A stretch of DNA of 64,000 bases, from assembly GCF_963974575.1 (NCBI RefSeq), contig NZ_CAXBBQ010000001.1:558001-622000 (forward strand). Reading direction: 5' to 3'. Of the stretch, positions 16,820 through 24,480 are shown in pieces; the first letter of the stretch is position 1; the number at the start of each line of letters is the position of its first letter. The notes beneath the pieces are model-generated. The model was not told where the DNA came from, did not search any database, and saw nothing but the letters and a program-made list of their open reading frames with translations. Made by a program: the position numbers and the translations under genes. The DNA comes from Sphingosinicella sp963974575 (GTDB taxonomy: Bacteria > Pseudomonadota > Alphaproteobacteria > Sphingomonadales > Sphingomonadaceae).

Positions 16820-18091
16820 TTACCTCCTCCCCACCATATAGGGCGCCGCGTCGATCGCCGGCTTCGCACCGGTCATAAGATCAGCCAGCAGCCGGGCCGA
16901 GCCGGCGGCGAGAGTCCAGCCGAGATGGCCATGACCGCTGTTGACCCACAGGCCCGGAATGCGCGTCGATCCGATATACGGGCGTCCGTCCGCCGACACT
17001 GGACGCAGTCCTGCCCAAGCTTTTCCCGTTGCCAAGGTATCGTCAGTCGCGATCTGAGGATAGATCGCTTTCATGAAGTTGGTCAGGTTTTCGACCCTCT
17101 TCTTGTCCATACTCAGACTGTTTCCCGCGAACTCCGCCGTGCCGGCGACACGAAGACGCGTGCCGAGGGGCGTGATAACTGCGTGGTAGGCATCGTCGAC
17201 CAGTGGAACGGTCGGCAGCGACCTCGCGCTGATCGGAGTGTAGGTCATCGAATAACCCTTCACAGGCTTGATCGCGAGGTCCGCCAGCCGGGATACGATA
17301 GCCGGGCTGGCAGCGCCCGTGGCGACCACGATATTCTCGGCCGGCAACAGTTCGTTGCCGATACGCACCCCGATCGCCTTGCCCCCGTGTACCTCGATGG
17401 ACCGTACAGTCCGGTTGAAATGAAACACCCCGCCCAACCGCGTAATAGCCGCGGCGGCCGCCCGGCAGAACAAGTACGCGTCCCCGGACATATCCCGAGA
17501 ATACTGTATCGCGCCGGCCAGTTGCCCTTCGATAGCCGCCAGGCACGGTTCGACCGCAACGGCACCGCGAGCGTCCATCACGCGCGTCGTCAGTCCGTGT
17601 TCGTTCAGCAGGGCCGTGGCCTTCGAAAGCTCGTCGAGCGCGCGCGCCGACCTGAAGATCTTGAGCGTGCCGCGCTCGCGCGCCTCATAGTTCAGGCCGA
17701 ATGTCTCGGTCATGTCCCGAAGAACGGTCAGCGAATAGGTTCCAAGCGCGATGTTGGCGAGCGTCGCACGGCGATACTGGGATGCGCGGGCGTTCAGCAG
17801 AAAACGGGGCCCCCAGGAAAGCAGCGACGGAATTGCGCTCAGACGCAGCGACAACGCCGACGACGAACTCACCATATATTCAAGGAGATGGCGATGAATG
17901 CCCGGGGTGTTCCAGGGTTCGGCCATTGTCGGTGTGAGCAGCCCACCATTTGCGAAACTCGCGCCCAGCCCTTCATGCGCGGCTGAATCGAGAAGGACGA
18001 CATGCTGCCCCCGTCGCAGCAACTCTAGGGCGGTGGTGAGGCCTACCACACCGCAGCCAATGATGAGATTGGTCAAGTCGATTTCCGTCAC
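16820..18091 (-). CDS. FAD-dependent D-amino-acid dehydrogenase (DadA-like)
   Basis: The 423-residue flavoprotein has an N-terminal FAD dinucleotide loop (LIIGCGVVGLTTALELLRRGQHVVLLD). DadA features follow: GASFANGGLLTPTMAEPWNTPG, IKPVKGYSMTY, and the C-terminal RPVSADGRPYIG … GHGHLGWTLAAGSARLLADL. It would oxidise D-amino acids to 2-keto acids and ammonia, passing electrons to the membrane quinone pool. It is transcribed away from the cyclodeaminase-family gene across ~216 bp, with nothing else visible in that gap. With a dipeptidase-like protein and D-peptidase-type serine hydrolases nearby, it supports degradation of a D-residue-containing compound (inference). Confidence 0.9.
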   Translation of the reverse strand: MTEIDLTNLIIGCGVVGLTTALELLRRGQHVVLLDSAAHEGLGASFANGGLLTPTMAEPWNTPGIHRHLLEYMVSSSSALSLRLSAIPSLLSWGPRFLLNARASQYRRATLANIALGTYSLTVLRDMTETFGLNYEARERGTLKIFRSARALDELSKATALLNEHGLTTRVMDARGAVAVEPCLAAIEGQLAGAIQYSRDMSGDAYLFCRAAAAAITRLGGVFHFNRTVRSIEVHGGKAIGVRIGNELLPAENIVVATGAASPAIVSRLADLAIKPVKGYSMTYTPISARSLPTVPLVDDAYHAVITPLGTRLRVAGTAEFAGNSLSMDKKRVENLTNFMKAIYPQIATDDTLATGKAWAGLRPVSADGRPYIGSTRIPGLWVNSGHGHLGWTLAAGSARLLADLMTGAKPAIDAAPYMVGRR

Positions 18092-18307
18092 TCCAGTTCA
18101 GACAACAAGCTTTCGGAGGGGCGCAGGGAAACAGCTAGAACCAAAAGGACAGAGTCTGGAATACGATCGACACAATCGCCAGATAGGCTTCCATCGTACC
18201 CCGTTTCAATCTGAAAAATGCCATTTATCGTCGAATAGCTTCTAGAGCTTGCCAATGCCTTTCATGAGAAAGGTTGGATTGTTTTGCACAGCCCGGAGTT
18301 GCCACGG

Positions 18308-19273
18308 ATGGAATTCATCGACGCTGAAATGGTGCGGTCCCGCTTGCCGATAGCGGGGTGTATCGATGCGATGGCCACGGCTATGACACTCGTCAGCAAG
18401 GGCGAACTGGCGATGCCGCCGCGGCTTATCATGCCCTTGGTCGATAACAGCGGATATTTCGGCCTGATGCCGAGCTCACTTGTTGAGCCGCGTATCTACG
18501 GCGCGAAGATCGTCAGCCTGCATCCCGCGAACCCGGCGGCAGGACGAGCGGCCATACAGGGTTTCGTCGCGCTGTTCGATCACGATAGCGGCACGCCCTT
18601 CGCCATCGTGGATGGCGGTGCGATCACAGCGTTGCGCACCGGCGCGGCAAGCGGTCTCGCGACGCGGACGCTCGCCCGGCCGGATGCAAACACGCTCGGA
18701 TTGTTCGGATGCGGCGTCCAGGCCACCGCGCACCTTGAAGCGGTCTGCGCCGTACGTGACATCGCTGAAGTGCGTATCTGGGGCCGCTCGATGAGCAAGG
18801 CCGAAGCCTTCGCCGAGACACATGCCGACCGAACTGCGGCGCGGATCGTACCCGTCGACGATCCTCGCGTGGTGGCGGCGTGCGACATCCTGTGTACGAC
18901 GACGGGCTCGCATGAACCTGTGCTGCTTGGCGATTGGGTGGGTCCCGGTACACATGTGAACCTGGTCGGTGCCCATGCGCCAACGACACGCGAGGCCGAT
19001 ACGCGACTTATTGCGGAAGGTCGCATCTATGTGGATTCGCTCGCCTCAGCTTTCGTCGAAGCCGGCGAGATTCTGATTCCGATAGATGAGGGCGCGATCG
19101 ACCGCAGCCATGTCGTCGGCGAACTTGGCGCTGTGCTGATGCGGCAGATCCCGGGACGACAGAGTGACGATGAGATCACGATCTACAAGTCGCTCGGCAT
19201 CGTCGCCCAGGATATCATCGCTGCACACGCCGTTTATCTGAATACAGCAGCTTCTGAGTCCCTAAGTGATTAG
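18308..19273 (+). CDS. Ornithine cyclodeaminase / mu-crystallin family protein
   Basis: The 321-residue protein has the family signature: Lys in YGAKIVSLHPANPAAG, GALRTGAASGLATRTLARPDA, the NAD(P) loop GLFGCGVQATAHLEAVC, CTTTGSHEPVL, and NLVGAHAPTTREAD. Members include ornithine and lysine cyclodeaminases, alanine dehydrogenase and ketimine reductases. Adjacency to a D-amino-acid dehydrogenase suggests an imino- or keto-acid reduction, for example turning a D-residue into its L-form (inference). The ATG at 18308 was chosen over an upstream TTG because GGAG lies 9 nt before it and homology starts there. Its end overlaps the convergent GlxA-type gene by 4 nt. Confidence 0.87.
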   Translation: MEFIDAEMVRSRLPIAGCIDAMATAMTLVSKGELAMPPRLIMPLVDNSGYFGLMPSSLVEPRIYGAKIVSLHPANPAAGRAAIQGFVALFDHDSGTPFAIVDGGAITALRTGAASGLATRTLARPDANTLGLFGCGVQATAHLEAVCAVRDIAEVRIWGRSMSKAEAFAETHADRTAARIVPVDDPRVVAACDILCTTTGSHEPVLLGDWVGPGTHVNLVGAHAPTTREADTRLIAEGRIYVDSLASAFVEAGEILIPIDEGAIDRSHVVGELGAVLMRQIPGRQSDDEITIYKSLGIVAQDIIAAHAVYLNTAASESLSD

Positions 19274-20334
19274 CTCGGCATCACAAGCGGCATAATCCGC
19301 CGCGTTTCCGACATAGGCGCGATGGCGACCGGCGAATGCTGAGCGCGAACAGCGCTCGGCGAGACGTCGAAAGCGTCTCGGAACATCCTGGAGAAATGCG
19401 ACGCGTCGGCATAGCCGCACTCATATGCGATCTCGGCCATGCTCTTGCGGCTATGTTCCACGAGCCAAAGCGCGCGTTCGAGCCGGATTCGGCGATAGGT
19501 CTGCGCTGGCGATATAGCAAGCTGCGCGTGGAAAGCCCTTTCGAGCTTCTTTATATTCGTGCCCAGCGTTCTAGCGATCTCGCCGACGGGCATGACCGGG
19601 CTGATATTCTGCTGCATGATCAACAATGCACGTCGAACCAGTGGATCCTGCACCGGCACGCTGAGGTCGAGCGCCGTGCGGGCTTGCGGATGATTGGCCG
19701 AACGCGCCTCGTCGAACAACAGCAGGGATACGGTCTTCAACGCACGATCCCGGCCACAATGCCGTTGAATGAGATGGATCGCCAAGTCACTCGCGCTGGC
19801 CCCGCCCGGGCAGGTGATACGAGGGCCATCAATGACGAACAGGCGGTCGGGTTCGATCGTCAGCGCAGGAAACTCGGCCTGGAATTCGCTGACATGGAAC
19901 TGATGAATGCAGCATCGTCGTCCTTCCATCAGGCCCGCGCGCGCCAACAGGAAGCTGCCTGTGCACGCGCCAACCAGCGGCACACCCTTGGCGCCGGCGT
20001 CTCGGACATAGTCGATTATCGCGGGGTCAACGCGATCCTGTGCTTCAAGCAGCCCCCCGATCACGACCACATAGTCAAAATTCTCGGGCGTCTGGAGCTT
20101 CGACGTCGGCTGAACCGAAAGTCCGGAGCTGGATCGAATGAGCGCAGACCCTGGCGACATGATTTCCCAGCTGCAATAGCGATTTCGACTGTGATCGATG
20201 TCGTCGCCCGCGATCCGCAACGCCTCGATGAAGCCCGTCAAAGCCATCAACGTGAAATCTGGAAGCAACACGAAACCAATGCGTAGCTGAAGCGCGGGGG
20301 TTAAAGATGCCCCTGCATTCTTGCAGTCAAACAT
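19270..20334 (-). CDS. GlxA-family transcriptional regulator (DJ-1/PfpI domain plus AraC helix-turn-helix)
   Basis: Residues ~15-190 form a class I amidotransferase/DJ-1-like domain (LRIGFVLLPDFTLMALTGFIEALR … FDYVVVIGG … LVGACTGSFLLARAGLMEGRRC). The Cys nucleophile region is GACTGS. The C-terminus is an AraC-type DNA-binding unit (VGEIARTLGTNIKKLERAFH … MAEIAYECGYADASHFSRMFRDAF). GlxA-type regulators such as ArgR of Pseudomonas and CdhR control amino-acid, carnitine and betaine catabolism. It is divergent from the CocE-type hydrolase gene over 176 bp and convergent with the cyclodeaminase-family gene, so it probably controls one or both. Confidence 0.9.
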   Translation of the reverse strand: MFDCKNAGASLTPALQLRIGFVLLPDFTLMALTGFIEALRIAGDDIDHSRNRYCSWEIMSPGSALIRSSSGLSVQPTSKLQTPENFDYVVVIGGLLEAQDRVDPAIIDYVRDAGAKGVPLVGACTGSFLLARAGLMEGRRCCIHQFHVSEFQAEFPALTIEPDRLFVIDGPRITCPGGASASDLAIHLIQRHCGRDRALKTVSLLLFDEARSANHPQARTALDLSVPVQDPLVRRALLIMQQNISPVMPVGEIARTLGTNIKKLERAFHAQLAISPAQTYRRIRLERALWLVEHSRKSMAEIAYECGYADASHFSRMFRDAFDVSPSAVRAQHSPVAIAPMSETRRIMPLVMPS

Positions 20335-20510
20335 GCCTGGTTCCCAACGAAGTTTGCTGCCGTTCCGATCATGTCGCCATGCTTCCAGAACTTGTCCGCC
20401 CTATTCTATATCTTACCGAGACATGCGTCCACATCGGCGACACGATCGCCAGTCTGCGCGCGAAGCATCAGCAGCCAGGGCCGGGGCATCAACATGCGGA
20501 GCTTTTTTGT

Positions 20511-22271
20511 ATGTCACACACGCGACCGGCCGGAATTGAGACGGGTGCGCATTTCCCATCCTATAACTTTTCCCCCGGCCATCACGTTACACGGTTGCTG
20601 CGTGACGTGCTCTCGCCCATGCGGGACGGAACGATGCTGGCGATGGACATACTCCGTCCGGTTGAGGAAGACCGCTATCCCGTCATTCTGGTGCGCACCC
20701 CTTATGACAAGGTGAGGTTCTTCGCCTCGCCGATGCGCCGGCCTTTCCTCGATCGGATGGCTGCGCGGGGCTATGTCGTGGCCGTGCAGGATTGCCGCGG
20801 CCGTTTCAATTCCGACGGCGCGTTCGACCCCTATCGACAGGAACATGACGACGGCTTCGACACGATAGAATGGATCGCAAAGCAGGCATGGTGTGACGGT
20901 AACGTCGGGATGATCGGCAGGTCCTATGAAGGCCAGACGCAGTGGTTCGCCGCCGCAAAGGCCCCGCCTGCGCTCAAGGCCATCGTGCCATTCTGCTCGC
21001 CGCCGGGGAATGCCTTTGCAAACGAGCCGATCTGGGGTGGCGCGATGACGCTGGCGTCGGCGGAATGGGCCTTCGCACTCGGCAGGCGGACCTTCCAATT
21101 GCCCGATCTCAACACGCTGCTCGAGAAGGAACACCCTTATTTCGAGGCATCGCCGCTGTCCACGATGGGTGAAGCCGCGGGCACCTACAGCCCGTTCTGG
21201 GAAGAATGGCTGCGTCATCCGCTGATGGACGAGTTCTGGCAGAGTTGCGGTTACGATCAGTATCACCCCTCCATGACGGTTCCCGCTCTGAACGTCACAG
21301 GTTGGTGGGATCTGAACTTTTCCGGCGCGATCGACAACTTCGTCGAAATGCGAAGAAAAGGCGCTGGCCAGCGTGCCAGACAAGGCCAACGCCTTGTCAT
21401 TGGCCCATGGCCGCACTGGCCCAATATCTGGCAATCGCGCAACGACGTCGACTTCGGCGAAGACGCTTTGGTCGATCTCGATGGCTATACTGCGCGTTTT
21501 CTCGATTTTTGGCTAAGAGGCGACACGGGGAACGGCCTGGACGAGGAGGCTGCTGTTCATATCTTCGTCCTAGGTGCGAACGAATGGTGGTCTGCCAATG
21601 AATGGCCGCTACCAGGCACGGAGTTCCAGGCACTTTACCTCGACAGCAATGGCGCCGCCAACACGCATGACGGCGACGGATGTCTGCGGTTTGACCTACC
21701 CGAAAGCCCGGGACATGATAGCTACATCTCGGACCCCTCCGACCCGATTCGAACCGTCTTCAACATGCATGACGGGCCCGTCGATGACAGGGTCGTAACC
21801 GGGCGCCCGGACATTCTGTGCTATACGACCGATGCCTTTACGGAGCTGACGGACATTGTGGGACCGGTTGAACTCGACCTCTACGCGTCCTCGAGCGCGC
21901 CCGACTGCGACTGGCATGTCAGACTTGTAGATGTGCACCCGGATGGGTGCGCGCGTTTTCTTTCTCGCGGAGTTCTGCGGGCTCGGTTTCGAAGCGGCTT
22001 TGACAGCCTCAACTTCCCGGAGCCCAACCGCATTCACAACTATAAGATTGATTTAGGTGCCGTAGGGATAAGACTTCTTCCGGGACATCGGCTGCGGGTT
22101 GAAATTTGCTCAAGCTGGTTCAATCGGTTCGACGTCAACGCTCAAACCGGCGCAGACAACTGGATGACATCAACGCTGACACCAATCAGCGCAACGCAGC
22201 GAATCTATCATACCCCGCACGAGGCCTCGCGGATCATACTTCCGTTCATAAGGCCAACACTGTCGAGTTGA
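20511..22271 (+). CDS. CocE/NonD-family hydrolase (X-Pro dipeptidyl-peptidase S15 type)
   Basis: The 586-residue product begins with the S15/CocE domain (LLRDVLSPMRDGTMLAMDILRP … VILVRTPYDKVRF … VAVQDCRGRFNSDG). The nucleophile elbow is GMIGRSYEGQTQWFAA, a cap domain follows, late strands include LNVTGWWDLNF and VIGPWPHWPN (His candidate), and a C-terminal jelly roll ends the chain (DIVGPVELDLYASSSAPDCDW … HRLRVEICSSWFNRFD). Relatives are cocaine esterase, alpha-amino-acid ester hydrolase and glutaryl-7-ACA acylase. ATG at 20511 is preferred over earlier starts because GCGGAG precedes it and the domain begins soon after. There is no signal peptide from this start. Confidence 0.9.
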   Translation: MSHTRPAGIETGAHFPSYNFSPGHHVTRLLRDVLSPMRDGTMLAMDILRPVEEDRYPVILVRTPYDKVRFFASPMRRPFLDRMAARGYVVAVQDCRGRFNSDGAFDPYRQEHDDGFDTIEWIAKQAWCDGNVGMIGRSYEGQTQWFAAAKAPPALKAIVPFCSPPGNAFANEPIWGGAMTLASAEWAFALGRRTFQLPDLNTLLEKEHPYFEASPLSTMGEAAGTYSPFWEEWLRHPLMDEFWQSCGYDQYHPSMTVPALNVTGWWDLNFSGAIDNFVEMRRKGAGQRARQGQRLVIGPWPHWPNIWQSRNDVDFGEDALVDLDGYTARFLDFWLRGDTGNGLDEEAAVHIFVLGANEWWSANEWPLPGTEFQALYLDSNGAANTHDGDGCLRFDLPESPGHDSYISDPSDPIRTVFNMHDGPVDDRVVTGRPDILCYTTDAFTELTDIVGPVELDLYASSSAPDCDWHVRLVDVHPDGCARFLSRGVLRARFRSGFDSLNFPEPNRIHNYKIDLGAVGIRLLPGHRLRVEICSSWFNRFDVNAQTGADNWMTSTLTPISATQRIYHTPHEASRIILPFIRPTLSS

Positions 22272-22431
22272 ACCTCCGGTCCGAATGGCTGGATGGATAG
22301 AAATCTCAGCTCCCTGACCTGCTATCACGCTGCTTTGGATGATCAGAACAATAGTGCGAGCCAGCAGATCATCCACCGCCCGTGGATTCGCAGAATAGCA
22401 GCGTTCTATCATTGGACGGAAGTGTCGTGCA

Positions 22432-22451
22432 GCGCGGGAGCCAGTCAGACC
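22432..22451. repeat. Right 20-nt direct repeat flanking the catabolic cluster
   Basis: GCGCGGGAGCCAGTCAGACC differs from the left copy at 3315-3334 at two positions. It spans the stop codon of the integrase remnant that follows, which shows that the repeat is the integrase-end/leader junction. The 22272-22431 stretch between the hydrolase gene and this repeat shows no gene. Confidence 0.6.
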
Positions 22452-22705
22452 GACTTCATCCGACCGAAGGACGGATGGCTTTTCTCCTTCGTGAACTTGC
22501 CTCGAACGACGTTCGCCCTGCGCAACTTGTCGAGATGATCCGACCAATATTGCATCATGCGGACACGCTCGGCCCAATGCGCCCCGCGCAGGTAAGCACG
22601 CCGGACATCGTTGTTTTCGACGTGCGCCAGTTGACGTTCCGTGAATTTCCGGGAGTTGTTTTCCAAGGCGATAGCCTACACGCCCTGACAGCCGATTTGC
22701 GTGGG
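22445..22705 (-). pseudogene. Degraded P4-type integrase, C-terminal part
   Basis: The last ~65 codons are nearly identical to the end of the intact integrase at 24473-25723 (RRAYLRGAHWAERVRMMQYW, then SDHLDKLRRANVVRGKFTKE). Further upstream the frame degrades: a TAG at 22676-22678 falls about where the Arg of the H-x-x-R motif belongs (QGV-stop-AIA against HGFRAIA), and small deletions follow (SRKF-T-ERQLAH). The N-terminal two thirds are gone. It is the ghost of an earlier element's recombinase, now between the catabolic cargo and the second MNT-HEPN gene. From ~22705 to 22885 I see no confident gene. Confidence 0.8.
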
Positions 22706-22885
22706 GCGGCTGGCGAAACCGAATCCGATGAGAAGGCCGTCCTGCTTCAGGACATAATTGAGCGCCTTGCCAGCATCCAGAAACACTATGAGGCAGTACT
22801 GCAGCGCGAGAGAATTCCCACACCCTACGCGCAAACAGGCAGAAACTAGCCGTCTCACGGTACCGATTTAGGCAGTGGCTTTATG

Positions 22886-23806
22886 CTATTTTGCCGCCGC
22901 TTCGAGCTCAGCAATCCGCTCGCTGCAAACGGTATGGACGACGCGGCCAAGTTCCTCGACCTGCGCGCCGAGCCAATCAAGCTCTTCCTCGCTGATGCGG
23001 TAGTGCTTCGAGTAGCGGGCCTTGACGTAGGCCTCCTTCAGCTTCTCGAAGAGGGTGCGCTCATTCTTCGTATCACGCGGCCAGACGTGGAAAAGGCGCC
23101 GGTCCAGCCGCTCGGCCTGCGTGCGCAGAAAGCCCAGATTGTGGACGTGGGGTGTATAGAACGTGCACACCAAGAGCACGCAATGGTAAAGGCTTTCGGT
23201 GGCCTGATGATAGAGGAATGCCGCCTCTTTGGGATAGCCGCGAGCTACCGCTTCCCTAGCCAGATCGAATTTGCGAAGGCCTGCCGGTAGCCACTCCTCG
23301 AAGTATTCCTTCGCCATGGCGAGCGCCTGTTTGGGCGTCTTGGGCTTGGGCGTATGGAACGGTGCGTCGTCGCTCTGGTAGAGCGCGATGCCGTCCTTCG
23401 CGACGTCCATGAAGAAATACCGGCCATGCGCCAGGCCGTCGTTAACCTCCTGGAGCGTGTGCACGATGAAGTTGACCGGGGTCTTCAACGTCTTGGTAAT
23501 GCCGTACTCCCGCATCAGCTGATCCTCGGCCTTCTCCCAGTAGGGGATACGGTCGGTGAGACGCTTGTCGTTGACGACGACGAGCAGGTCGAAGTCGGAC
23601 TTGTAGCCCTTGGCGGTGTGCGGTTCGTCGACCCAGCCGCCCCTCGCGTAGCTGCCGTAGAGCACGACCTTGAGGATGCGGCCCTTCTTCTTCCATGCCT
23701 GCGTCGCGAGCGCGGTGGCTTCCTCGAACCCCGCAAACAGCACCTCAAGCACGCGTTCCAGCTCGCGCTGCTTGGCGGGCGGCAGATGATCAAGGTCGGT
23801 GCGCAT
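22886..23806 (-). CDS. MNT-HEPN protein, copy B
   Basis: The 306-residue product is a near twin of the protein at 1740-2660. It has the same nucleotidyltransferase motifs (GSYARG and SDFDLLVVV) and the same HEPN end (FYTPHVHNLGFL, EAYVKARYSKHY). Only residues about 173-208 differ strongly: this copy reads LPAGLRKFDLAREAVARGYP where copy A reads FPLALSAKKGFLFYVSQKEL, with equal length. The start at 23806 has AGGAAAG upstream. It follows sigma-like copy B by 72 nt, exactly as in copy A. Likely a single-chain toxin/antitoxin-like or nucleotide-transferring defence protein of the mobile element (inference). Confidence 0.85.
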   Translation of the reverse strand: MRTDLDHLPPAKQRELERVLEVLFAGFEEATALATQAWKKKGRILKVVLYGSYARGGWVDEPHTAKGYKSDFDLLVVVNDKRLTDRIPYWEKAEDQLMREYGITKTLKTPVNFIVHTLQEVNDGLAHGRYFFMDVAKDGIALYQSDDAPFHTPKPKTPKQALAMAKEYFEEWLPAGLRKFDLAREAVARGYPKEAAFLYHQATESLYHCVLLVCTFYTPHVHNLGFLRTQAERLDRRLFHVWPRDTKNERTLFEKLKEAYVKARYSKHYRISEEELDWLGAQVEELGRVVHTVCSERIAELEAAAK

Positions 23807-23864
23807 AGGGGACTTTCCTAGCAACTGGGGCGTGACTTTGCACTGCAAGAACAGCGCCCTACGA

Positions 23865-23892
23865 CCACAACTCCCTGATCAGAGGGTTGTGG
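23865..23892 (-). terminator. Hairpin enclosing the stop codon of sigma-like copy B
   Basis: CCACAAC (23865-23871) pairs with GTTGTGG (23886-23892) around the same CTGATCAG core as in copy A, with the sigma-like TGA inside the loop. The stem base has decayed slightly relative to copy A, but the fold persists. No T-tract follows. Confidence 0.45.
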
Positions 23893-24277
23893 CTTCATCG
23901 AGTGCTACCAGCGCCTCCGTCATGCGGGCCTCGACATCGTGCAAGGAGAGTCCGAGCCGCACCGCGATCCGGTCGTTCGAAAGCCCATCCCACGCCAGCT
24001 CCAGTACCTGCCGGGATACGAAGTCGAGCGCTGCGAACGCCGCCCGGTAGCGTGCGCCGACGTCCGCAATCCGGCTGATCGCGCGCACCATGTGGCGCTC
24101 GACACGCCATTCACTGACGCCCATTTCTCGCGCAATCTCGGCATAGCGCTTGCCTTCGACCCGGTGCGCCATGAACACGATGAGCGTCGTTTCAGGCAGG
24201 CCTTCGAGCACGCGCCGCATCACCGACAGCCGGTCCATATCCTGCGGCACGGCGGTTCCATTGATAGGCTGCTCCAT
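23879..24277 (-). CDS. Small sigma-70 region 4-like protein, copy B
   Basis: The 132-residue protein is about 85-90% identical by eye to copy A at 2733-3131. Its region-4 helix-turn-helix reads GKRYAEIAREMGVSEWRVER, and the second putative one NDRIAVRLGLSLHDVEARM. It lacks region 2. ATG at 24277 has a GGGAGAAG-like site upstream. It sits between the MNT-HEPN gene and the integrase, all leftward. Probably a DNA-binding regulator of this module or of element genes (inference). Confidence 0.75.
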   Translation of the reverse strand: MEQPINGTAVPQDMDRLSVMRRVLEGLPETTLIVFMAHRVEGKRYAEIAREMGVSEWRVERHMVRAISRIADVGARYRAAFAALDFVSRQVLELAWDGLSNDRIAVRLGLSLHDVEARMTEALVALDEATTL

Positions 24278-24458
24278 CCCTCTTCTCCCTCTCCAACAGC
24301 CGCACCCGGCGGAAGAGCGGGGTGGGCGGCGGAGCGCCGACAGGTCCGGCCCCAAGGGCCGGGCCTGCACCCGAAGGGCTGAAACGAAGTGGAAGACCCG
24401 CCACGCGGGTTGCAGGACCGGCACGGCCGGACCAAAGGCATAGCGACCCGCCCGCCCC
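24278..24458 (-). ncRNA. GC-rich multi-hairpin leader upstream of sigma-like copy B
   Basis: Homologue of the leader at 3132-3314. The stems at 24341-24351/24357-24367 (loop CCAAG) and 24396-24401/24405-24410 (loop CAC) match copy A base for base, while the loops do not. The TTCG-type hairpin near 24366-24382 is also kept. It lies between the integrase end and the sigma-like gene and could be its 5' leader. No protein is convincing here. Confidence 0.4.
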
Positions 24459-24480
24459 GCGCGGGAGCCGGATCAGACAG
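24459..24480. repeat. Third copy of the flank repeat at the integrase 3' end
   Basis: GCGCGGGAGCCGGATCAGAC resembles the direct repeats at 3315-3334 and 22432-22451 but carries one extra base before ATCAG. It overlaps the stop codon of the intact integrase. This shows the ancestral context of the repeat: leader, repeat, integrase end. Confidence 0.5.

Noticed and set aside
22382..22849. A 155-codon + strand frame running through the integrase ghost
   Set aside because: Its first half is antisense to the integrase remnant. The tail looks helical and might be a scrap of some element gene, but there is no start, ribosome site or family to support it.
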